DNA of 6,245 bases, taken from Victivallales bacterium (GTDB taxonomy: Bacteria > Verrucomicrobiota > Lentisphaeria > Oligosphaerales > Oligosphaeraceae). The DNA lies in contig JAGCTA010000184.1 of assembly GCA_017963875.1 (NCBI GenBank), positions 1 through 6,245 of the forward strand, written 5' to 3'. This document shows, piece by piece, positions 1 to 6,224 of this stretch (position 1 is its first letter; each line of letters opens with the position of its first letter). Position numbers and translations under genes: made by a program. Under the pieces are notes generated by a model. It was not told where the DNA came from. It was given only the letters and a program-made list of their open reading frames with translations, and searched no databases.

Positions 1-1
1 C

Positions 2-67
2 ATCCATCTGAATGTGAATGGCCATCCGTATGTCCCAGAAAGCATCATACGCTTTCTGGCTGAGTAA
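2..67 (+). CDS. 3' end of an upstream gene (partial, product unknown)
   Basis: The frame is open from the window edge to a TAA at 65-67 and ends in HPYVPESIIRFLAE. It reads like the end of a real protein, with a helical amphipathic C-terminus. The 21 visible residues are too few to assign a family. The next gene starts three bases later in the same frame, which suggests a shared transcript and translational coupling. An alternative is that this is the N-terminal part of the following sialidase gene, cut by a nonsense codon or assembly error. I cannot decide between these without the sequence to the left. Confidence 0.4.
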   Translation: MHLNVNGHPYVPESIIRFLAE

Positions 68-70
68 AAA

Positions 71-1660
71 GTGTGGCTGCTTGCTTCGGATGAGTTCATG
101 CCAGTCTGGCAGGAAGAGGGCGAAGGTGTGTTTTCTGCCGAATTGCCTGGCTCATTTTTCATTGAGGGCGTCTACAATCCGTTTGCGCTTCCTCTGGATT
201 TCAATCGATTCGACGCCGTTCGGCCAGGCTCGGAAGAAGCCGTCAGGGGACTTCTCTGGGCCGACGGAAAAGTCCTTGAATATGACGCACGTTTGCAACG
301 CGAGTTCAGTTTCAGAGTATCCGCGGATGGCCGTCGAGTATCCGTCAAACTGGCTGAACATTGTCATCCAGCGGACTTCGAATGGGAGATTTCAGCGAGA
401 GCGAAGGTTTTTTATCCAGAGTTCACGAATGCGATGATGTACGAGACGCGCGGGATTGCTGTTGAACATGCCGTCGAGCCAGGTGCTTTCGATGGGGCAA
501 GGAACTATACGCTTCATGTTTTTCCAGCCACAGGAATGGAGGTGGAGAAGCGATGGATGATGGGGCGCGTCGCTGCTGACTACGCATTGCCGTTCCGCAG
601 TCTGACAGCCATTGGGCAGGGGCGATATTTGACTACCATGGCGAAATATAGAGGTGTGGATGAAATCTCCATGTATCAAGAAGGCTCCACCATTGCACGC
701 TTCACTTCAGCAACGATGAAATTTGAGGAGATGCCGAATATCATTTCTCGAAAATACAGCGGATTCCATTCGTTCCCAGACCAAAATCGTCTTTTCCACT
801 CATGGGTTGAATTTGAAGAGGATGGCGGACTCTTGAGTTTCGTCTCGGGAAAGCCATGGAAGACTTTCTATGAAGAAAGCCACGACGGCGGAGAGACTTG
901 GATGCCGCCTAGCCAACTTCCAGGAACTGAACGACTTTATTTCACCATGATTGAACTACAGGACGGCTCTTTCCTTTGGCCATACAGTGTCAACGAACAC
1001 TTGTCAAACGTAGATACTACTTGGCATTTCGGAGTCGGGGTCATGCTGGGCAGACAAACGGGCGAAGGCATTCAATGGGAGCAGGGAGGTGAACTTTCCG
1101 TAGCACCGAGCGAAAGTTCGCACGGACTAGATGAACCACATGCTGCGCAGTTGGCAGATGGGCGGATAATGATGTTGTTGAGAACGGGGGCGCGTCTTCC
1201 AGAAGACGGCTGTCCTGGCGTCATTTCAGGCAAGATGTTCACGATTTCGGAGGATGGCGGCAGGAGTTGGTCACGCCCGACGTTTTTGAAATATGAAGAC
1301 GGCCACACGGTCTTCTGTCCGAGAAGTTACCAGGACATCTTCCTGTCAAAGAAAAACCATCGCTTGTACGCCGTACTCAATATCTCCGAGTATCCGTGCG
1401 TTAACTGCGATCCCAGAACCCATCTTTTCATCGGTGAAATCGACCAGAAGACGTTGTGCCTTAAACGCAGCACCATCACGCCCATCGAGCAAAAACATGC
1501 CGAACACCATCATCTGGTTCGCTTCTCGAACTGGAGCCAGGCGGAAACGCCTGATGGAAAACTATTGCTCTTCATGACCATTGCGGCCTCTGAAGATTGC
1601 CCAATCCGCCATGGGTGGGATAAATCGCTGTACTGTTATACGATTACACTTCCTGATTGA
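71..1660 (+). CDS. Sialidase-like BNR/Asp-box beta-propeller protein (putative exo-sialidase family)
   Basis: 529 residues. From about residue 170 to the end it looks like a six-bladed sialidase-type propeller. Two Asp-boxes (S-x-D-x-G-x-T/S-W) are visible: residues 270-277 (SHDGGETW) and 393-400 (SEDGGRSW). Between them lies DEPHAAQLADGR followed by MLLRTG (residues 354-372), matching the family pattern of a glycine-rich turn and a conserved Arg (R371). FRSLTAIGQGRYL (175-187) sits where sialidases carry the F/YRIP Arg, but the canonical motif is degenerate. Residues 1-160 form a mostly beta-like N-terminal region that I do not recognise. No signal peptide is seen, so the protein is probably cytoplasmic. 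Family members release terminal sialic acids, but many environmental relatives are uncharacterised glycoside-binding or hydrolysing proteins, so the substrate is open. The start is uncertain. GTG at 71 has only a weak GAG at 62-64 upstream. ATG at 98 has GGA at 88-90, 7 nt away. In either case the gene follows the previous stop closely. It ends with TGA just before the inverted-repeat element. Confidence 0.8.
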   Translation: MWLLASDEFMPVWQEEGEGVFSAELPGSFFIEGVYNPFALPLDFNRFDAVRPGSEEAVRGLLWADGKVLEYDARLQREFSFRVSADGRRVSVKLAEHCHPADFEWEISARAKVFYPEFTNAMMYETRGIAVEHAVEPGAFDGARNYTLHVFPATGMEVEKRWMMGRVAADYALPFRSLTAIGQGRYLTTMAKYRGVDEISMYQEGSTIARFTSATMKFEEMPNIISRKYSGFHSFPDQNRLFHSWVEFEEDGGLLSFVSGKPWKTFYEESHDGGETWMPPSQLPGTERLYFTMIELQDGSFLWPYSVNEHLSNVDTTWHFGVGVMLGRQTGEGIQWEQGGELSVAPSESSHGLDEPHAAQLADGRIMMLLRTGARLPEDGCPGVISGKMFTISEDGGRSWSRPTFLKYEDGHTVFCPRSYQDIFLSKKNHRLYAVLNISEYPCVNCDPRTHLFIGEIDQKTLCLKRSTITPIEQKHAEHHHLVRFSNWSQAETPDGKLLLFMTIAASEDCPIRHGWDKSLYCYTITLPD

Positions 1661-1669
1661 AGACATGAA

Positions 1670-1674
1670 TGTAT
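1670..1674. repeat. Left copy of presumed 5-bp target-site duplication (TGTAT)
   Basis: TGTAT directly abuts the outer end of the left inverted repeat. An identical copy abuts the outer end of the right repeat. A match of five bases at exactly this position is expected by chance about once in a thousand cases, so it supports insertion but is not proof alone. Confidence 0.65.
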
Positions 1675-1690
1675 CCTGAATCCGTGAAGT
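1675..1690 (+). repeat. Left terminal inverted repeat (16 bp)
   Basis: CCTGAATCCGTGAAGT is perfectly complementary to 1782-1797. Complementarity stops sharply at both sides of the arm: the next inward bases G1691 and A1781 do not pair, nor do the outward bases T1674 and T1798. A short near-palindrome, GCCAGATGGC (1691-1700), abuts the arm on the inside. Confidence 0.85.
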
Positions 1691-1781
1691 GCCAGATGGC
1701 GAGGTGATTTCTCGGAGAGTTGAGGGAGCGTATTTGACATACGTGACCGAAATTCGACAACGAAAGCGTCCGTCAGACGGA

Positions 1782-1797
1782 ACTTCACGGATTCAGG
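1782..1797 (-). repeat. Right terminal inverted repeat (16 bp)
   Basis: ACTTCACGGATTCAGG is the exact reverse complement of the left arm. The palindrome CCGTCAGACGG (1770-1780) lies one base inside it, so both ends of the element carry a subterminal dyad. Confidence 0.85.
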
Positions 1798-1802
1798 TGT
1801 AT
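1798..1802. repeat. Right copy of presumed 5-bp target-site duplication (TGTAT)
   Basis: This is the second TGTAT copy, immediately outside the right inverted repeat. It begins the AT-rich leader of the antiporter gene, which would place the original insertion at the edge of that gene's upstream region. Confidence 0.65.
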
Positions 1803-1806
1803 ATTA

Positions 1807-1819
1807 TTGATTGAATCAA
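1807..1819. promoter_or_regulatory. 13-nt palindrome in the antiporter leader (possible operator)
   Basis: TTGATTGAATCAA is a perfect dyad around G1813, about 30 bp upstream of the antiporter ATG. An overlapping inverted pair, ATTGAAT (1810-1816) and ATTCAAT (1832-1838), gives the leader further symmetry. The region is very AT-rich compared with its surroundings and should contain the promoter, but I find no convincing -35/-10 pair. The dyad could be a regulator site or a weak RNA hairpin; AT-rich sequence produces such symmetries fairly easily. Confidence 0.3.
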
Positions 1820-1849
1820 CCTCATATTTCAATTCAATAATCATTAAAT

Positions 1850-4183
1850 ATGGAAAATCTTTTCACATTGGCGCTAACCTTCAGCAAAGAGGCTCTGGTA
1901 CAGGATCTTTCTGCTGTTCTTCTCGTGGCTGGCATTGTCGCCGCAGTCCTCCATGTCCTTGGCTGGCCAAAGGTCATTGGATATATCTTCGCAGGAGCAA
2001 TCATCAGTACAAAACCGTTGAATTCGCTGCTGATTGCCAACAACGAAAGCATATCCGTCTTGTCGAATCTGGGTGTCATTTTCCTAATGTTCAATCTGGG
2101 TTTGGAACTGAACATCCGTAAATTGCGGAAGGCAGGCGGAACAGTTTTTCCCGCAGCGGTTTTCGATATTGGCATGATGCTTCTCGTCGGCTATGCCATT
2201 GGCCGTCATGCTTTTCATTGGGAACTGATTCCCAGTCTATTCCTTGGAGCCGTCATCTGCGATTCCTCCACGACTCTTCTTGCCAAGAGCCTTGCGGAAA
2301 TGGGGTGCGAGAAGGAAAAATTCGCATCCATCATATTTGGAATCACCATCAGCGAAGATGTCCTGACAATCGGAGTCATGGCGGTTTTGACTGGTTTGGC
2401 TCTGACGGGCCAGTTTCAGGCGAAGGAACTGGCCGAAAAACTGGGAGTGCTCATCCTTTTCCTGTCAGGAGTGCTGATTTTCGGCATCTTGCTTCTTCCC
2501 AAACTGTTGAATAAACTTTTGAGCAGGCTGAAGGACGATGAGACGATGCTTATCATTGTCATGGGAATATGCTTTGGCATTGCGCTCATTGCGGAGAAAC
2601 TTGAATTCAGCCTGGCACTGGGGGCGTTTCTTGTTGGTGCAGTCATAAGCGAAAGCCGTGTGAGAGGGCGCGTCATAGAAAACACGATGGGGCTTCGCTC
2701 TGTTTTCAGCGCCGTGTTTTTCGTCACTATCGGCATGATGGTGGATTTGGAGGCAATGTGGGCGAACAAATGGTCCATACTTCTTTTTGTCGTCGTTGTA
2801 ATTATTTGCAAGACGCTTAATAACGTCATTGTCTCCTATATGACGGGACAAAGTTTCAGGGAATCATATCAAATTGGTGTCGGTTTGGCACAACTTGGTG
2901 ATTTTGCCTATCTTGTGGCTCTCATGGGCATGACGCTTCAGAAGGGAGCCAGCCCTTATCCCGAGATGTATCAGATGGCGGTCGGCGTGTCCATAATCAC
3001 CACGTTGCTTAATCCGTTCCTGTTGCGTCTGGCGGGGCCATTTGCGGATTGGCAGTTCCGCCATATACCTTCATTTATAGCCGTGATACTAAGTAGTTAT
3101 ACGCAATGGACGCATCACACGGGCAATGCCATCAAATCTGGAAAGAAACGTCGTCCCTTTGCGCAGAACTGTCTGTTTTTTGCTATCAACGGGATGCTTA
3201 TTGGCGTCATCTTCCTGATTGGCGCATGGTTTGCCGAGGCGAAGATTCCAGAAGGAGCACTTCCCCATTACGTGATGTCCCATCTCCCAGTTTTCCTTTG
3301 GATTATATGCAGTATTCTTGTCTGCCCGTTTTTAGTCAACGGCTACCTGATTTCACGGCGCATCGCGGGATTTGTCTCCGACGCTTTTGTGCCAAGGCAA
3401 CTTGAAGACCATGGCCGCTGGCAAAATGGGCTTCGGCAAATCACAGGACTTCTCATTACTCTTCTTGGCATTGTCATCATGACTATTGAGTACGGACTTC
3501 TTAGCAACATGGTTTTCTGGAATGTCTATGTCTTCTTGGGGATGCTTTTCGTGATTTCCATTGTCAGTTGGCGGTGTTGGGACAAGTTCAAAAACATGGC
3601 ATACGATGCACAGCAGACCTTGCACGATGTTCTGAACCGCGAAGACAATGACGATGATGCGGGTACAGACACTGTTTTCGCGAATGAAGCGAAAGTTACC
3701 GTTCCGCATGGGGCGGGGGTCATTGGAGTCAGTCTCAAGAAACTGCGCTTACGGAATCATACAGGGGCCACAGTGTCTCGAATCAAAAGGTCGAATGGCG
3801 ATTTGCTGAATCCGCCAGGCCCTGATGAGGTAATTCAGGAAGGGGATGTCCTGTACCTGATTTGCGCTCCTGAACGTATGGAAAAGGCGAAGGAGTACAT
3901 TTGTGCGGGGAACGTGCAAATCCATGAGGAATCTTTGACAACGCTTCTAGGATTGCACATGGAAACCATGTCTGTGCCGCAAGAATGCAAAATCTGCAAT
4001 CAGAAATTGGCTGATATCAAATTGCGGAATAGGACGGGGGCCACAATTGTCAAAATCGTGCGCAATGGCGTTCCTGTCTCCGCCATGCCAGGGCCAGATG
4101 ACGTCCTGCAGGCAGGGGATGTGCTTTCATTGTATGGGACAAGCGACCAGTTGATGGCAGTACGGCAGTTGCTTGAGGGGTGA
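1850..4183 (+). CDS. CPA2/Kef-type cation:proton antiporter with tandem RCK_C domains
   Basis: 777-residue inner-membrane protein, expected to exchange K+ or Na+ for H+. Residues 15-396 form the Na+/H+ exchanger fold with about 12-13 hydrophobic segments. Family landmarks are FNLGLEL (81-87), an acidic ion-site pair in TISEDVLTI (E169, D170) at the position of the QD/DD pair of Kef/NapA proteins, LGAFLVGAVISES (257-269), FFVTIGM (290-296) and GLAQLGDFAYLVA (345-357). After a basic linker come four more membrane segments (about 440-461, 478-500, 529-549, 553-574) and an acidic linker (597-605, rich in D/E/N). Two similar RCK_C (TrkA_C) domains follow, at about 614-684 and 704-776, each with a GPD-(E/D)-V-(I/L)-Q-x-GDVL motif. 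The NAD-binding RCK_N domain found in KefB/KefC is absent. ATG at 1850 is the first in-frame start after a TAA at 1838-1840; no Shine-Dalgarno is visible upstream, only AT-rich leader. The antiporter assignment is firm; the transported ion is not deducible. Confidence 0.93.
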   Translation: MENLFTLALTFSKEALVQDLSAVLLVAGIVAAVLHVLGWPKVIGYIFAGAIISTKPLNSLLIANNESISVLSNLGVIFLMFNLGLELNIRKLRKAGGTVFPAAVFDIGMMLLVGYAIGRHAFHWELIPSLFLGAVICDSSTTLLAKSLAEMGCEKEKFASIIFGITISEDVLTIGVMAVLTGLALTGQFQAKELAEKLGVLILFLSGVLIFGILLLPKLLNKLLSRLKDDETMLIIVMGICFGIALIAEKLEFSLALGAFLVGAVISESRVRGRVIENTMGLRSVFSAVFFVTIGMMVDLEAMWANKWSILLFVVVVIICKTLNNVIVSYMTGQSFRESYQIGVGLAQLGDFAYLVALMGMTLQKGASPYPEMYQMAVGVSIITTLLNPFLLRLAGPFADWQFRHIPSFIAVILSSYTQWTHHTGNAIKSGKKRRPFAQNCLFFAINGMLIGVIFLIGAWFAEAKIPEGALPHYVMSHLPVFLWIICSILVCPFLVNGYLISRRIAGFVSDAFVPRQLEDHGRWQNGLRQITGLLITLLGIVIMTIEYGLLSNMVFWNVYVFLGMLFVISIVSWRCWDKFKNMAYDAQQTLHDVLNREDNDDDAGTDTVFANEAKVTVPHGAGVIGVSLKKLRLRNHTGATVSRIKRSNGDLLNPPGPDEVIQEGDVLYLICAPERMEKAKEYICAGNVQIHEESLTTLLGLHMETMSVPQECKICNQKLADIKLRNRTGATIVKIVRNGVPVSAMPGPDDVLQAGDVLSLYGTSDQLMAVRQLLEG

Positions 4184-4219
4184 AGGATTTGCTGGGTCAA
4201 CGCTATGCCTTCATCCCCT
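4176..4219. terminator. Imperfect stem between convergent genes (possible bidirectional terminator)
   Basis: AGGGGTGAAGG (4176-4186) pairs with CCTTCATCCCCT (4208-4219) through 11 base pairs with one bulged T at 4214 and a 21-nt loop. The left arm overlaps the antiporter stop codon (4181-4183), and the right arm lies 16 bp beyond the stop of the minus-strand gene. No U-tract follows on either strand, so it is not a canonical intrinsic terminator. Its position between tail-to-tail genes is what suggests a termination or transcript-end protecting role. Confidence 0.4.
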
Positions 4220-4235
4220 GAAACTAAGCAGATGT

Positions 4236-6212
4236 TTAGAGTTGTGTCTCGTTTCCGATGATTTCTCCTGATGCATTTTCCTGCGGGGAATTGATTGGAT
4301 AGACGACGGACAATTCTGCGAGCGTTTCCTGAAGATATGGCTCGTATGCACCGTCTGGGGGCATCAGGTCGTAAAGGCCTTTTCCCGCTTCCATCAGCGA
4401 GAAAATCATGGTGACGGGGGCATTTGTCCAGCCACTTTCGACGCCCCATGCTCCCCATTCACGGTCTGCGGAACTGCCCCAGTATTCCCATTTGCCATAG
4501 TCGAAGGCCCTCAGCCATGCGCCATCTAGTTCGGGGTGGGAGTCAGAATGAATTTGTGTGCGGATGAAAAGACTGGCGACCTTGTCTCTGGCTTCGCGGT
4601 ATTTCTTGTTTCCAGTTGCGATGAACGCCTCATGTAGTCCTGCGAATGCGAATGGCTGTGTATAGAGGAAATCACAGCATTGGTCGCCGTTTTCCTGAAT
4701 GATTGAAGCCTCGCGTGTGCCGTATTCCTGATTTGACGAGGGCGGTGGATAGGTTCCGTCCTCACGTGGCCCGATGGATGAGCGCATGGCACCGCAATCT
4801 TCCATGAAACCAATGAGACCGTCGCAGACGGCATCAAGCCACTGTCGGTGCTGTTCGGTTGGGTCAGCGCGGTATAGGAAGGAGAGTGGACGGAGCATCT
4901 TGGCAATTTCGCCCGTATAGTCATTGGTCCATTTGATGTTCGGATAGACGGACATGAATTGTTCAATGGCGTGATTTGCCATGTCGAGGAATGGACGGTG
5001 TCTTGTCAGTTTCCAGCCAAGTGCGAATAAATTCCAAACGGCGGCTTGGCGGTGCGGGCAGTTGTTGATGAAGTCTTCCTGCGCATAGTAGTCCCAGTTG
5101 TGTTCAGTGAAATGCTTCGGAAAATCGAAGCGGATTCGCCGATGGCCGTTTTTTCCCGTGCTTCTGAGCAGGGATACCATGTTGCGAAGAATGAAGCGCG
5201 AGCGTGCCTCGACGTCATCGGCATTGCCTTGAAGTGCCGCAAGAAGAATTGCCGTTTGGGCATTGTCGGAGGAATAAAAGATTGGCCAGCCGTTGTAGAA
5301 TGTGAATTGGAAAGCACATGGGCTGGTGATATCCATGTTAACATGGCCTGGTTCGGAGAGCGTGCGCCTGATAATTGTTTCAGACAGTTCCTGATAGGTG
5401 CCGTTGCCGTTCAGAATTCCTTGGATTCCGAATGCAGCGGCTGTCTCGATAACACAGTCAGAGCGTTCAGTCTTGCGCCATTCCTGAGAGCCGTCTTCGC
5501 GGATTGCCGAGACAAATCCCTCGGCAACTCGGATGACACCATTGTCGTCATTGTAGAGGAAGACTCGCTCCATCATCTTGAAAGCACGTTCTATGCACAG
5601 ACTCAACGCATTTTGTGGGAGGATTTCCTCCTTTGAGAAGGTTGTGTCAACCGATGGCCGCAAGTGTTCGGGCAATCGTGTTTCAGTTCCCATCATCTCA
5701 AGAATGCCATTCCAAAGGTTGATCCAACGTTGAAACGGTGCGTATCTTCCACGCAGGAAGTTGGAGAGCGGAATCAGTGAAACAATGAGGCCAGGGCATG
5801 ATTCATGAACGGCAATGACCGTCCTGCTGTCTTCTGGCAATCCGAATACAGGTGTGTCATAGCCTGCGACCCGTGCGGCAACCAAGAGCGGCTCCCCTTG
5901 GAGCATATAATTTGCAACGGGTGCGCAGTGGGGGGCCATGATGACGCCTTCTGGCAAATCGTGGAATGACCTTGTGCTAACGCATCGCCAACAACCATCC
6001 AGTTGTTCGATCTCGCAGTCTTCAGGCATTTCAAGGAAGACACGCAGGCCCTTTTGACGAATATCTTCCAAAATGCTGTCGTTTAGAATCCTGTTTGAGC
6101 AGATATTGTTGAAGCAGAACAGGATGTCTCCTTTGGAAGCCTGCGTGACAGCGAGATGAAAATCGGAGCAGAGCGGCAAGTGGCTGAAGACAGAATCAAA
6201 GGCGGTTGACAT
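4236..6212 (-). CDS. Uncharacterised protein: amidotransferase-like N-terminus plus (alpha/alpha)6 toroid, putative carbohydrate-active
   Basis: 658 residues, no signal peptide, probably cytoplasmic. Residues about 25-175 resemble a class I glutamine-amidotransferase-like (GATase1/ThuA-like) fold: ILFCFNN beta strand, KGLRVFLEMPED strand, then a tail SLIPLSNFLRGRYAPFQRW (145-163) recalling the domains attached to beta-galactosidase-type enzymes. I see no clear catalytic Cys-His-Glu triad, so it may be structural or ligand-binding. Residues about 200-635 show repeated helical hairpins typical of six-hairpin glycosidases. Probable active-site stretches rich in aromatic and acidic residues are YYAQEDF (375-381), ENGDQCCDFLYT (507-518) and 560-596, where HPELDGAW is followed by FDYGKWEYWG, then W586, W589, E592 and W595. 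From memory, the HPELDGAW...KWEYWG signature recurs in unannotated proteins of polysaccharide-degrading bacteria; this has not been checked. The ATG at 6210-6212 is well supported by GGAG 8 nt upstream. Hydrolase, epimerase or lyase activity all remain possible. Confidence 0.82.
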   Translation of the reverse strand: MSTAFDSVFSHLPLCSDFHLAVTQASKGDILFCFNNICSNRILNDSILEDIRQKGLRVFLEMPEDCEIEQLDGCWRCVSTRSFHDLPEGVIMAPHCAPVANYMLQGEPLLVAARVAGYDTPVFGLPEDSRTVIAVHESCPGLIVSLIPLSNFLRGRYAPFQRWINLWNGILEMMGTETRLPEHLRPSVDTTFSKEEILPQNALSLCIERAFKMMERVFLYNDDNGVIRVAEGFVSAIREDGSQEWRKTERSDCVIETAAAFGIQGILNGNGTYQELSETIIRRTLSEPGHVNMDITSPCAFQFTFYNGWPIFYSSDNAQTAILLAALQGNADDVEARSRFILRNMVSLLRSTGKNGHRRIRFDFPKHFTEHNWDYYAQEDFINNCPHRQAAVWNLFALGWKLTRHRPFLDMANHAIEQFMSVYPNIKWTNDYTGEIAKMLRPLSFLYRADPTEQHRQWLDAVCDGLIGFMEDCGAMRSSIGPREDGTYPPPSSNQEYGTREASIIQENGDQCCDFLYTQPFAFAGLHEAFIATGNKKYREARDKVASLFIRTQIHSDSHPELDGAWLRAFDYGKWEYWGSSADREWGAWGVESGWTNAPVTMIFSLMEAGKGLYDLMPPDGAYEPYLQETLAELSVVYPINSPQENASGEIIGNETQL

Positions 6213-6220
6213 TGTTGGAA

Positions 6221-6224
6221 CTCC
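6221..6224 (-). promoter_or_regulatory. Shine-Dalgarno site (GGAG) of the minus-strand gene
   Basis: On the minus strand, GGAG lies 8 nt upstream of the ATG at 6210-6212, a good ribosome-binding spacing that fixes the start. It contrasts with the antiporter gene, which lacks such a site. The short direct repeat AGTTCC occurs on both sides of the upstream segment (plus-strand GGAACT at 6218-6223 and 6234-6239), with no assigned role. The promoter must lie beyond the right edge of the window. Confidence 0.65.

Larger units (their letters stand above)
1675..1797. mobile_element. Putative MITE-like non-autonomous element (123 bp, 16-bp perfect inverted ends)
   Basis: The ends are CCTGAATCCGTGAAGT (1675-1690) and its exact reverse complement ACTTCACGGATTCAGG (1782-1797). 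The pentamer TGTAT lies directly outside both ends (1670-1674 and 1798-1802). Perfect terminal inverted repeats plus an immediately flanking direct repeat are the structural signature of a transposon insertion with a 5-bp target duplication. The 91-bp core has no room for a transposase, so any mobility would depend on a transposase supplied elsewhere. Removing the element and one TGTAT would leave a 61-nt intergenic gap between the sialidase and antiporter genes. The transposase family cannot be named from the ends. A large-loop RNA hairpin without mobility is the main alternative, but it would not explain the flanking pentamers. Confidence 0.7.

Noticed and set aside
18..437. 139-codon plus-strand open frame over the sialidase start
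   Set aside because: It overlaps the sialidase frame almost entirely, has basic low-complexity composition and no recognisable family. The sialidase frame has Asp-boxes and continues for 529 residues.
1675..1797. Interpreting the 16-bp inverted repeat as the sialidase gene's intrinsic terminator
   Set aside because: A 91-nt loop and no U-tract after the right arm do not fit an intrinsic terminator. The flanking TGTAT pair is better explained by insertion.
1670..1802. CRISPR array or tandem repeat in the intergenic gap
   Set aside because: There are only two copies, they are inverted, and no regular spacer series is present.
2416..2851. Two overlapping minus-strand open frames (137 and 128 codons) within the antiporter
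   Set aside because: They are antisense to the conserved transporter core, and their composition fits reverse-complemented membrane-protein codons.
1850..4183. Naming the antiporter kefB or kefC
   Set aside because: It lacks the RCK_N domain and has extra membrane segments, so a Kef-specific name and glutathione-gated K+ efflux role are not supported.
5046..5636. 196-codon plus-strand open frame opposite the toroid gene
   Set aside because: It lies wholly antisense within the well-supported minus-strand gene and has no protein family features. It reads as a long shadow of that gene's codon use.
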